From: CAYJPA01 sp964371945
GTDB lineage: Bacteria > Chloroflexota > Chloroflexia > Thermomicrobiales > UBA6265
Length of the DNA stretch: 33,841 bases
Assembly: GCA_964371945.1 (NCBI GenBank)
Contig: CAYJPA010000065.1
Coordinates: 1 to 33,841 of the forward strand
Direction: 5' to 3'
The position numbers and the translations under genes are program-made. The notes under the pieces are model-generated. The model worked only from the letters and a program-made list of their open reading frames with translations. It was not told the origin of the DNA and made no database searches. This document shows, one piece after another, positions 16,254 through 23,904 of the stretch. The stretch's first letter is position 1. Every line of letters starts with the position of its first letter.

Positions 16254-16616
16254 ATGAGCACCAAGACCAGACCTGACGGTTGTTGCCAAATTGCCATTCC
16301 GGTTGCGGAGTTGCCGGTCTCCGAGCGCGAACGATTCGTCTCGGTCTTCAAGGCGCTCGGAGATTCGACCCGGTTGGAAGTCTTTCGGTTGATCGCCGTG
16401 CAGGAAGCGCCAATTTGCGTGTGCGATATCACCGATCGCTTCGATGTCAGTCAACCCACGATCTCGCACCACTTGAAAGTGCTTCGAGAAGCGGGGCTGA
16501 TATCGGTATCAAAACGGGGCATTTGGTCCTTTTACATGGCGAATCCGCGAGGTCTGGCGGTCCTGGAGGAGTCTGCTCAGGCGATCGCAATTTCGCCGGT
16601 TCTGGCATTGAGGTGA
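16254..16616 (+). CDS. arsR: ArsR-family arsenic-responsive repressor
   Basis: 120 residues, a winged-helix repressor of the ArsR/SmtB family. ICVCDI at 54-59 gives the metalloid-binding Cys pair (C55, C57) at the start of the recognition helix-turn-helix (DVSQPTISHHLKVLREAGLI). The N-terminal CC at 10-11 could supply another ligand. It releases DNA on binding arsenite. It is the first gene of an ars cluster. No ribosome-binding site precedes the ATG, and the predicted transcription start is at or near the ATG, so the mRNA may be leaderless. Autoregulation through the inverted repeat at 16218 is likely. Confidence 0.92.
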   Translation: MSTKTRPDGCCQIAIPVAELPVSERERFVSVFKALGDSTRLEVFRLIAVQEAPICVCDITDRFDVSQPTISHHLKVLREAGLISVSKRGIWSFYMANPRGLAVLEESAQAIAISPVLALR

Positions 16617-16637
16617 ACGATTTTGTTGGGCGATTCA

Positions 16638-16653
16638 ATAGATGGGTGTCTAT
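16638..16653. promoter_or_regulatory. Probable ArsR operator 2 in the arsM promoter
   Basis: ATAGA-TGGGTG-TCTAT repeats the operator 1 architecture. It sits in the spacer and -10 element of a plausible promoter TTGGGC (16626-16631), 17 bp, TCTATG (16649-16654). That would give arsM onwards its own arsenic-controlled promoter with a leader of about 80 nt. Confidence 0.7.
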
Positions 16654-16740
16654 GAAGCGACTGATCTGATTTCCGGCGGTTGGCACAATTGGCGCGGGCG
16701 GTTCGCGCCGAATCCGAAAAAGCATGAAGGAGCAAACAAC

Positions 16741-17604
16741 GTGAGCACAAACACCGAATTGATCACCGCTGACCAGATTCGTGAAACGGTACGCGAACGC
16801 TACGCCGCGAGCGCTCTCCGGGTAACGGAGTCGTGCGGTTGCGGTTCATCCTGTTGCAGCACAATCGATTCAGATCCGATTACGTCGAACTTGTATGACG
16901 CCGATGAGATCGCGGCGGTCCCTGGAACCGCAATCGCGGGCTCCCTCGGCTGCGGCAATCCGACCGCGCTGGCGGAGCTTCACCCCGGGGAGACCGTGCT
17001 CGATCTGGGCAGTGGCGGTGGCATCGATGTGCTGCTCTCGGCGAAGCGCGTCGGCCCGACCGGCTTTGCGTACGGCGTGGACATGACCGACGAAATGCTC
17101 GCACTGGCTGAGCGCAACAAGTCGGAAGCCGGCGTCCAAAACGTCAAGTTCCTGAAAGGTCAGATCGAAGAGGTTCCGCTTCCGGACAACACGGTCGATG
17201 TCGTCATCTCGAATTGCGTGATCAACCTCTCGAGCGACAAGGGCAAGGTACTGCGCGAAGCATTCCGCGTGCTCAAGCCGGGCGGCCGATTCGCCGTTTC
17301 CGACGTCGTGTCGCAAGGCGAGCTTCCCGCCGATGTGCGCAGGGATCTGGAAGCCTGGGTTGGCTGCATTGCCGGCGCGCTGGAAGAGAACGAATATCGT
17401 GGGCTGCTTGCAGATGCAGGATTCACTGATATCGGGATACAGGTGACCCGAGTTCATGATCCACGCGAAATCTCACAACACGTGGGCCCGGAAAGCAGCT
17501 GTTGCAGCAATAGCGCTCTTCCCTGGGACGAATCCGCGTTTGCACGGTTCGATGCCAGTGGCGGTCGCGTGGTCAGCGCCTTCGTTCGCGCCCGAAAGCC
17601 GTAG
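16741..17604 (+). CDS. arsM: Arsenite S-adenosylmethionine methyltransferase ArsM
   Basis: 287 residues. ArsM methylates As(III) with SAM in the cytoplasm, producing methylated and eventually volatile arsines. The SAM-binding motif VLDLGSGGGIDVLLSA is at 87-101. The three conserved As-binding Cys are present: C71 (SLGCGNP), C159 (SNCVINL) and C209 (GCIAGAL). An extra Cys-rich patch (CGCGSSCC, residues 32-39) and a C-terminal CC at 254-255 are often seen in bacterial ArsM. Start is GTG at 16741 behind GAAGGAG at 9 nt spacing. An in-frame ATG at 16642 lies inside operator 2 and would give an implausible N-terminus. Confidence 0.95.
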   Translation: MSTNTELITADQIRETVRERYAASALRVTESCGCGSSCCSTIDSDPITSNLYDADEIAAVPGTAIAGSLGCGNPTALAELHPGETVLDLGSGGGIDVLLSAKRVGPTGFAYGVDMTDEMLALAERNKSEAGVQNVKFLKGQIEEVPLPDNTVDVVISNCVINLSSDKGKVLREAFRVLKPGGRFAVSDVVSQGELPADVRRDLEAWVGCIAGALEENEYRGLLADAGFTDIGIQVTRVHDPREISQHVGPESSCCSNSALPWDESAFARFDASGGRVVSAFVRARKP

Positions 17605-17641
17605 CCGTCGCCCAAGCTCGCGGGTCAAAGGAAACACATCC

Positions 17642-19441
17642 GTGATTGAAATACTTGCCAATCCAACCCGCTATCTCTTTTTCACCGGTAAGGGCGGCGT
17701 CGGCAAAACATCGCTCGCCTGCGCGACCGCGATCGCTTTGGCCGATCGCGGGAAACGCGTATTGCTTGTCAGCACCGACCCGGCGTCAAACCTCGATCAC
17801 GTACTCGGGGTCTCGCTCTCCACGACACCAACCGCGATTCCCACCGCGCCGGGACTCTTCGCGCTCAACATCGATCCGGAACAGGCCGCTTCCGATTACA
17901 GGGCGCGCGCGCTCGGACCACTGCAGGGGCGCGTGTCGCCGGAGGAGATCAAGCAACGCGAAGAAGAGCTCTCCGGCGCCTGTACGATCGAGATCGCGGC
18001 CTTCGACGAATTCACCAGCTTCCTCACCGGCGGCGACGGGCAGAGCGCGCTCGACCATGTCGTGTTCGACACCGCGCCAACCGGCCACACCCTGCGCCTC
18101 CTCAACCTTCCCGCCGCCTGGAGCGATTTCATGAATGACAATCCATACGGCGCCACTTGCCTGGGTCCCCATTCCGCGCTCCAACAACAACAGGCGCAGT
18201 ACGAGCAGGCCGTCGCCACGCTCGGCGATCCCGCGAAAACGATGCTGGTGCTGGTGACCCGGCCGGAGCGCGGCGCCCTGATCGAAGCAGCGCGCACGTC
18301 CACGGAATTGCGAGAGCTGGCGATGAACAACCAGCGTCTGATCGTCAACGGTGTCTTTTCAGCCACCGACTGGCAAGATCCGATCGCCCTGGCACTCGAA
18401 CTTCGCGGCGAGACAGCGCTTCGAGATATCCCAATGGCACTGGCGTCGCTGCCGGCTTCCTCGGTGCGGCTCCAGCCGTTCAACCTTGTCGGTGTAGAAA
18501 CCATCCGCCGGCTGTTGACCGAGGGAGATTCCCCTTCATCCACTCCGGCTTCCGATCCGGCATCGACGCAACGACCCGATGTGCCTCCGTTAGCAGTTCT
18601 GATCGACGACCTCGCTACCGCGGAACGCGGATTGATTCTGGTCATGGGCAAGGGCGGTGTCGGCAAAACGACGATCGCCTCCGCGATCGCGGTCGAGCTG
18701 GCCACGCGGGGCCACGCGGTTCACTTAACCACGACCGATCCCGCCGCACATGTTGCCGCGACGATCGAAGGCGAGGTCCCGAACCTGAAGGTAAGCCGGA
18801 TCGATCCCGCCGTCGAAACCGAAACGTATACCAACCGGGTCATCGCATCCAGAGGGGCAAAACTCAGCCCCGAAGAGCTCGACCTTCTACGCGAAGACCT
18901 CAAATCGCCGTGCACGGAGGAGGTGGCCGTTTTCCATGCCTTCTCCCGAATCGTTTCCCAGGCGAGATCGGGTTTCGTGGTCGTCGACACCGCCCCGACC
19001 GGTCATACCCTTCTGCTGCTCGACGCGGCCGGCGCTTACCACCATGAGATCATGAGATCGCTCGAGAAACAGCCGGGGATGACCGGCGCTGTGACGCCCT
19101 TGATGCGGTTACGCGATCCTGCCTACACAAAGATGTTGATCGTCACCCTCCCCGAAACAACACCGGTGCTCGAAGCCGGTCAACTTCAAGACGACTTGCG
19201 GCGGGCTCAGATTGTGCCCTATGCCTGGATCGTCAACAGCAGCCTAGCGGCCGCGGAGCCGAGGGATCAACTTCTCCGGCAACGTGCCGCGGCCGAGGTG
19301 GAGCAGATTGCCCTGGTGCGCGATCAGCTGACGGAGCGCGCGTTCCTGGTTCCCTGGTTGCCCGACGAGCCGGTTGGCGCCGATCGGCTGAGAGATCTCG
19401 CTGAGGGGCGGTTCGCCACGATGGCCTCTGGAGTACGTTGA
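17642..19441 (+). CDS. arsA: ArsA, two-domain arsenite pump ATPase
   Basis: 599 residues with two homologous halves. A1 has the P-loop TGKGGVGKTS at 15-24, and A2 has MGKGGVGKTT at 335-344. Each half has the signature DTAPTGHTL (143-151 and 449-457). The metalloid-site Cys correspond to the E. coli triad: C114 (SGACTIEIAAFDEF), C173 (GATCLGP), C424 (SPCTEEVAVF). ArsA hydrolyses ATP when As(III) binds and energises an efflux carrier, here Acr3 rather than ArsB. GTG at 17642 is chosen, with AAAGGAAA upstream; the open frame extends back into arsM without support. The stop overlaps the acr3 ATG by one base. ArsD, the usual metallochaperone, is absent. Confidence 0.95.
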   Translation: MIEILANPTRYLFFTGKGGVGKTSLACATAIALADRGKRVLLVSTDPASNLDHVLGVSLSTTPTAIPTAPGLFALNIDPEQAASDYRARALGPLQGRVSPEEIKQREEELSGACTIEIAAFDEFTSFLTGGDGQSALDHVVFDTAPTGHTLRLLNLPAAWSDFMNDNPYGATCLGPHSALQQQQAQYEQAVATLGDPAKTMLVLVTRPERGALIEAARTSTELRELAMNNQRLIVNGVFSATDWQDPIALALELRGETALRDIPMALASLPASSVRLQPFNLVGVETIRRLLTEGDSPSSTPASDPASTQRPDVPPLAVLIDDLATAERGLILVMGKGGVGKTTIASAIAVELATRGHAVHLTTTDPAAHVAATIEGEVPNLKVSRIDPAVETETYTNRVIASRGAKLSPEELDLLREDLKSPCTEEVAVFHAFSRIVSQARSGFVVVDTAPTGHTLLLLDAAGAYHHEIMRSLEKQPGMTGAVTPLMRLRDPAYTKMLIVTLPETTPVLEAGQLQDDLRRAQIVPYAWIVNSSLAAAEPRDQLLRQRAAAEVEQIALVRDQLTERAFLVPWLPDEPVGADRLRDLAEGRFATMASGVR

Positions 19442-20535
19442 TGGACGGAAAACTCCCGCGGCTTTCGTTCATCGATCGATTGTTGCCCGTCTGGATTTTT
19501 GCGGCGATGGCGCTCGGAATCGGCGTTGGCAAAGCCTTCCCCGGGTTCGGCGACGCGCTCGATGAGGTCAAAATCGTTGGGGTTTCGCTTCCGATCGCGA
19601 TCGGTCTGCTCTGGATGATGTATCCGGTGCTGGCGAAGGTGAAATACGAATCGCTCGGACGGTTCGGCATGCAGGGCAAGCTCTTTGGCACCTCATTGAT
19701 CTTCAACTGGCTGCTCGGCCCACTCGTGATGTTTGGAATGGCCTGGCTCTTCCTGCCCGACCAACCGCATTACCGCAACGGCGTAATCCTGATCGGACTC
19801 GCCCGCTGCATTGCCATGGTGCTCATTTGGAACATGCTGGCTAGTGGCGATGGCGAGGTAGCGGCCGTTCTGGTCGCCCTCAATTCCGTGTTCCAGATCG
19901 CCATGTATTCCGTGCTTGGATGGCTCTTTTTGACCGAGGTTCCGGCCTGGTTCGGGTCAACATCGACAGCCGTTGACATCTCAATGTGGGAGATCGCGAA
20001 GAGCGTCTTGATCTTCCTCGGCATTCCGCTGGCTGCCGGAGCGGCCACTCGATACCTGCTCGTGCCACGCAAGGGTGCGGATTGGTACGACAACACGCTG
20101 ATGCCGAGGCTGGGACCGACCGCATTGATCGGACTGCTCTACACCATTGTGCTGATGTTCTCGATGCAGGGCGACAAGATTGTCGATCTTCCGCTTGACG
20201 TCTTGCGCATCGCTGCTCCGTTGATCGCTTACTTCGCCGTGATGTTCACGCTCGCGTTCGTTGTGTCGAAGCGGCTGGGATTCAGCTACGAAGAAACGGC
20301 GGCCCTCTCATTCACCGCTGCCGGAAACAACTTCGAGCTGGCGATCGCGGTCGCGATCGGCACCTTCGGCATCGCCTCCGGCGAAGCGCTTGCGGGTGTG
20401 GTCGGTCCGCTCGTCGAAGTACCGGTGCTGATCGGGCTTGTCTATGTCTCCCTGTGGCTGAAAGAGCGACTTTTCGCGAACAAAGGAGGCGATCTGCCAT
20501 CCATCAGAGACGCAATTTCGATCAGATCAACTTGA
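19441..20535 (+). CDS. acr3: Acr3 family arsenite efflux carrier
   Basis: 364 residues with about ten membrane helices. The family-diagnostic GLARCIAMVLIWN segment gives the essential Cys (C123). AAGNNFELAIAVAIG gives the essential Glu (E299). Both residues are needed for As(III) translocation in characterised Acr3 proteins. It pumps arsenite out across the cytoplasmic membrane, driven by the proton gradient or by ArsA. The ATG at 19441 overlaps the arsA stop by one base, implying translational coupling and an ArsA-Acr3 complex. Confidence 0.95.
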   Translation: MDGKLPRLSFIDRLLPVWIFAAMALGIGVGKAFPGFGDALDEVKIVGVSLPIAIGLLWMMYPVLAKVKYESLGRFGMQGKLFGTSLIFNWLLGPLVMFGMAWLFLPDQPHYRNGVILIGLARCIAMVLIWNMLASGDGEVAAVLVALNSVFQIAMYSVLGWLFLTEVPAWFGSTSTAVDISMWEIAKSVLIFLGIPLAAGAATRYLLVPRKGADWYDNTLMPRLGPTALIGLLYTIVLMFSMQGDKIVDLPLDVLRIAAPLIAYFAVMFTLAFVVSKRLGFSYEETAALSFTAAGNNFELAIAVAIGTFGIASGEALAGVVGPLVEVPVLIGLVYVSLWLKERLFANKGGDLPSIRDAISIRST

Positions 20536-20645
20536 TTCGTTAACAGAAGCCGGATCGTTCTCAACTATGCTTTGAAAGCGCCGGCCCGATTGTGAAACCT
20601 GGCGATATACAGTTCCGGATGTGCTTTTGGCCGCGGGTTGAGACG

Positions 20646-21044
20646 ATGCTCACTACCACCAACGATATTGCGCTCGACCAAACAGTGGAAACGCTCCGGT
20701 TTCTGAGCGACAAGAATCGACTCCGCATTTTGAGTGCGCTCACCCGGTCGGAGACGTGCGTCTGCGACCTGATCGACGAGCTTGGCTTGCCGCAGCCGCT
20801 GGTTTCCTACCATCTCGGGAAGTTGCGCGCAGCCGGGTTGGTTCGGGCCCGACGTGATGCCCAATGGGTTTACTACTCACTCGATCCAGTGGCCTGGGAA
20901 GAGCTTCTCGCTCCAGTGTCCAGATTGATGACCGTCACACCGCTTCCGGCGAGCGCCACATTCGGCTCCAACCGCTCTTGCGATGTTGTTCCGGCCGATC
21001 CCGATCGAGGCGCGTGCGCCGCGGACGACTCGGATTGCTGTTGA
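20646..21044 (+). CDS. arsR: Second ArsR-family regulator, with Cys-rich tail
   Basis: 132 residues from the ATG at 20646; a GTG at 20592 is an alternative that adds 18 residues. ETCVCDL at 36-42 (C38, C40) is the classic ArsR As(III) motif, followed by the helix-turn-helix LGLPQPLVSYHLGKLRAAGLV. Unlike the first ArsR it has a C-terminal extension with C112, C124, C131 and C132 (ending DSDCC), which could complete a three-thiolate As site or bind another thiophilic metal. It probably controls the downstream pstS-aquaporin-arsC group. The ATAGA-N6-TCTAT operator was not found before it. Confidence 0.9.
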   Translation: MLTTTNDIALDQTVETLRFLSDKNRLRILSALTRSETCVCDLIDELGLPQPLVSYHLGKLRAAGLVRARRDAQWVYYSLDPVAWEELLAPVSRLMTVTPLPASATFGSNRSCDVVPADPDRGACAADDSDCC

Positions 21045-21114
21045 TCTTTGTTCCCAGGCTCTCGCCCGCGACCAAGGTTTAACAACCGCTTAACCGATTG
21101 CATATGCATGACCA

Positions 21115-21125
21115 TTGATATTCAA
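21115..21125. promoter_or_regulatory. Inverted repeat upstream of the PstS-like gene
   Basis: TTGA-TAT-TCAA, with a separate TGCATATGCA palindrome at 21099-21108, lies in the 155-bp gap between the second arsR and the PstS-like gene. TTGA/TCAA half-sites are common in ArsR-family operators, so the second ArsR is a candidate binder. The repeat is short and could be chance. Confidence 0.35.
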
Positions 21126-21199
21126 GTCGGATTCCTTCACTGACCCTATGGCCGAAGCGAGACAGATTCGGACCGTTACGATCGAGGAGTAGCGCTAAC

Positions 21200-22204
21200 A
21201 TGTTTTGGGGTCGCAATTGGCGTTCGATCATTTCGCCAACGCTCATCGCGGGAGCGATTGTCTGGTTTGGCTCCTCCGTGGCTCTGTCACAAGAGTCGAC
21301 TCCCATTCCTGTCGTCGACTTTTCGAGTTTGGGTGGCGAAATCATCTCGGATGGCTCGTCGACCGTGTGGCCGATCACCGACGAGGCGGCGCTTCGGTTC
21401 ATGGGATTGGCGGAAGGCGTGGAGTTCACCATCGGCTTCTCTGGCACCGGCGGCGGGTTTCGCAAATTTTGCGATGGCGAAACCGATATCCAGAATGCGT
21501 CCCGCCCGATTGAGGACGACGAGATGGCATCCTGTCTCGAGCACGGGGTCCAGTATTACGTGTTCGAGGTTGCGTACGATGGCATCACCATCGTAGTCAA
21601 TCCGAAAAACGATTTCGTCACCTGCCTTACCGTCGATCAGTTAAGGCGACTCTGGCAACCAGACGATCCCGCAAAGACCTGGCATGATCTTGATCCGAAC
21701 TGGCCGGATGACGAGATCGCGCTATTCGGGCCAGGTCCAGATTCGGGCACCTTTGACTATTTCACCGCGGCGGTGATTGGCGAGGAAGGCGTTTCCCGGA
21801 CGGATTACTTCCCAAGCGAGGATGATCTCGCTCTGGTCGAAGGCGTCGCCGACGATGAAAGCGCGCTGGGATACTTCGGCTACGCTTATTTCGAGGAAGA
21901 GCAGGATCGCTTGAAGTCGGTCGCGGTCGACTCAGGCGCGGGTTGCATTTCCCCATCATCAACGTCCATTGCCGACGGCACGTACAAGCCGCTTTCCCGC
22001 CCACTCTTCATTTATTTACGCGCCTCCAGCCTTTCCCGGCCGGAAGTGGCCGGTTTCATGCGTTATTACCTGGCAAATGTGAAATCGATCGCATCCGATG
22101 TTGGATACATCGCGTCCCCTGATCAGATTTACGTCGAGGATCAGAAGCGCTTGGAGCAAGCGATCGTGGGCCAGTTACCACCGGATGGACCTTCTCAACC
22201 GTGA
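21200..22204 (+). CDS. PstS-like phosphate (or arsenate) binding protein without transporter genes
   Basis: 334 residues with an N-terminal signal-like hydrophobic segment (residues 9-28). Oxyanion-binding loops of the PstS/SphX family are recognisable: SDGSSTVWPI at about 50-59, GFSGTGGGFRKF near 79-90, NASRPI near 99-104, and GPDSGTFDYF. It would bind phosphate outside the membrane. No pstCAB or phoU lies in the window. Its place between an arsR and an aquaporin/arsC pair suggests a role in arsenic exposure, either selective phosphate capture when arsenate competes or arsenate sensing. Four Cys in the mature part (in FCDG, ASCLE, TCLT, AGCIS) may form disulfides. Start ATG 21200 follows GAGGAG. 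Confidence 0.85.
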   Translation: MFWGRNWRSIISPTLIAGAIVWFGSSVALSQESTPIPVVDFSSLGGEIISDGSSTVWPITDEAALRFMGLAEGVEFTIGFSGTGGGFRKFCDGETDIQNASRPIEDDEMASCLEHGVQYYVFEVAYDGITIVVNPKNDFVTCLTVDQLRRLWQPDDPAKTWHDLDPNWPDDEIALFGPGPDSGTFDYFTAAVIGEEGVSRTDYFPSEDDLALVEGVADDESALGYFGYAYFEEEQDRLKSVAVDSGAGCISPSSTSIADGTYKPLSRPLFIYLRASSLSRPEVAGFMRYYLANVKSIASDVGYIASPDQIYVEDQKRLEQAIVGQLPPDGPSQP

Positions 22205-22280
22205 TGGCTGGCGCGCTCGGTCGTTCACCCAGTCGTCGGCACGCGTCCGTGTCCGGTTCAGAATCGGGGAGCGAAGATCA

Positions 22281-22967
22281 TTGAGTCCTCTGCATGATCT
22301 CAGGTTGATGGTCGCGGAGGCGGTCGGCGCATTCGGGTTGGTCTTTGCCGGTTGCGGTGCGATCGTGATCGACACCGAAACGGGCGCGCTTGGTCACGTC
22401 GGGATCGCCGTTACTTTTGGACTGATCATCATGACGATGATCTACGCCACTGGACACATCTCGGGCGCACACTTCAATCCCGCGGTCACACTCGCGTTTG
22501 CGGTCAGCCGTCACCTGCCATGGCGACTCGTGCCGCGATACTGGGCGGCGCAACTCGGGGGCGGCATTCTCGCGGCCCTGTTCCTCCGTGCTTTGCTCGG
22601 CGACGAAGCCAATCTTGGCTCCACATTTCCACGCAATTCGAACGGACAGTCGTTTGCGCTTGAGATCGCGCTGACCTTCTTTCTGATGTTTGTGATCATT
22701 TCCGTCGCGACCGACACCCGCGCGGTCGGTCAAGCCGCGGCAATCGCGATCGGTGGCATGGTCGGCCTGGAAGCGATGTTCGCCGGACCAATCTCGATGG
22801 CGTCGATGAATCCTGCTCGCTCGATCGCTCCCGCACTCGTTTCCTGGACCTGGGAAAGCCAGTGGCTTTATGTCGCCGGACCGATGCTCGGAGCAGTGGC
22901 AGGCGCGTTGGTGTACCAGTTCATTCGGGGAGAGCATCCTGGCAAAATCCCGAGTGGGATTTCATGA
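22281..22967 (+). CDS. Aquaporin / MIP-family channel of the ars cluster (AqpS-like)
   Basis: 228 residues from a TTG at 22281, preceded by GGGGAG; the frame is open further upstream into the PstS-like gene. The N-terminus then reads LRLMVAEAVGAFGLVFAGCGAIV, as in bacterial MIP proteins. Both pore motifs are present: HFNPAVT and SMNPARS. Six helices plus two half-helices fit the length. In Sinorhizobium and other bacteria an aquaporin (AqpS) inside an ars operon lets arsenite made by ArsC leave the cell down its gradient. The arsC gene directly follows here, so the same role is likely. The start codon is uncertain. Confidence 0.88.
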   Translation: MSPLHDLRLMVAEAVGAFGLVFAGCGAIVIDTETGALGHVGIAVTFGLIIMTMIYATGHISGAHFNPAVTLAFAVSRHLPWRLVPRYWAAQLGGGILAALFLRALLGDEANLGSTFPRNSNGQSFALEIALTFFLMFVIISVATDTRAVGQAAAIAIGGMVGLEAMFAGPISMASMNPARSIAPALVSWTWESQWLYVAGPMLGAVAGALVYQFIRGEHPGKIPSGIS

Positions 22968-22980
22968 CCTCACCAACGAT

Positions 22981-23436
22981 ATGAGGCGACGTGTGAAAGA
23001 CGAAGCTGACATGATCGAGAAACCCATCCGCGTGCTCTTTCTTTGTACGCATAACAGCGCCCGCTCGCAGATGGCCGAGGGACTGCTGCGTTCGCTCGGG
23101 AATGACCGGTTCGAAGCTTTCAGCGCGGGCACGGTCGCGACCAGGGTGCGGCCGGAAGCGATCACTGTCATGAACGAGCTCGGAATCGACATCTCCGCGC
23201 AGGAATCGAAGACCCTTGATCGATATCTCGGCGAGCCACTCGACGACGTGATCACGGTCTGCGACGACGCAAACGACACCTGTCCCATCTTCCCCGGCGC
23301 CCGGCACCGTCGTCACTGGTCGATCGCCGACCCGTCGGGCCTAACTGGAACTGATGATGAACGGCTCGCCGCGTTCCGAGCGGCCCGTGACGAGCTCAAG
23401 CAGCGCATCGAAAGCGAATTGCTGATCGGCAACTGA
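22981..23436 (+). CDS. arsC: Arsenate reductase ArsC, thioredoxin-coupled LMW-PTP type
   Basis: 151 residues (141 if the ATG at 23011 is used). It reduces arsenate to arsenite. The phosphatase-like loop CTHNSARSQ starts at C22 with R28. The redox Cys are C94 and C101 (VCDDANDTCP). The spacings of 72 and 7 residues equal those of C10/C82/C89 in Staphylococcus aureus pI258 ArsC, so the enzyme should use the C10-C82-C89 disulfide cascade with thioredoxin. WSIADPSG contains the catalytic-loop Asp region. It is 13 bp after the aquaporin stop, the last gene of the ars cluster. No strong ribosome-binding site separates the start candidates. Confidence 0.93.
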   Translation: MRRRVKDEADMIEKPIRVLFLCTHNSARSQMAEGLLRSLGNDRFEAFSAGTVATRVRPEAITVMNELGIDISAQESKTLDRYLGEPLDDVITVCDDANDTCPIFPGARHRRHWSIADPSGLTGTDDERLAAFRAARDELKQRIESELLIGN

Positions 23437-23594
23437 ACTCCGGCACGTCCCTCGAACGTAAGGTGGCGCTCGGCTAGTCGCATGTCAACGTGCCAGAGAT
23501 TTGCGCCCCTCCGTCCCTGCTATGCTGCTCCTCGACAACCGCTGGGGCCACTGCTGTTTCAATTGTCGTGTTCAGCTGAGAATGGGTGAATACG

Positions 23595-23831
23595 ATGCAA
23601 CGACTCACGTTGCCGGAGTTCGGGCCGGCAGGTGACCGTGACGCGGCATGGTTGATCGACCAGGCCGGCACCATCATCGCGAAGATCGCCCAACCGGTCG
23701 ATTCTCCTGAATCGGACGTCTTGCGAGAAGCGGTCGTCGGCCGTGTCTTCGATGAGGACTTCGGTGATGCCGTACTTGCCGGCGTGGCATTCGCTTCCCA
23801 GTGGGGTGGCGATGCGATCGGGTTCACCTGA
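23595..23831 (+). CDS. Small hypothetical protein
   Basis: A 78-residue frame from the ATG at 23595 with GGGTGA upstream. The product is acidic and protein-like (MQRLTLPEFGPAGDRDAAWL, later FDEDFGDAVLAGVAF), with no motif I recognise. It lies between arsC and the broken merB-like gene on the same strand. Low confidence: the antisense frame is also open. Confidence 0.35.
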   Translation: MQRLTLPEFGPAGDRDAAWLIDQAGTIIAKIAQPVDSPESDVLREAVVGRVFDEDFGDAVLAGVAFASQWGGDAIGFT

Positions 23832-23904
23832 CCGGCTGACAAATCGATCGCGTGTCCGATCGTTGCTATCAAAGCTGCGCTCGAAGCGCGATCTGGATCA
23901 AGCA

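Noticed and set aside
16642..16740. ATG at 16642 as start of arsM
   Set aside because: It lies inside the predicted operator and -10 region, lacks a ribosome-binding site and gives an atypical N-terminus. The GTG at 16741 has GAAGGAG at the right distance.
17456..17641. N-terminal extension of arsA into arsM
   Set aside because: Those codons overlap the end of arsM and are unlike any ArsA N-terminus. The GTG at 17642 directly precedes the P-loop domain as expected.
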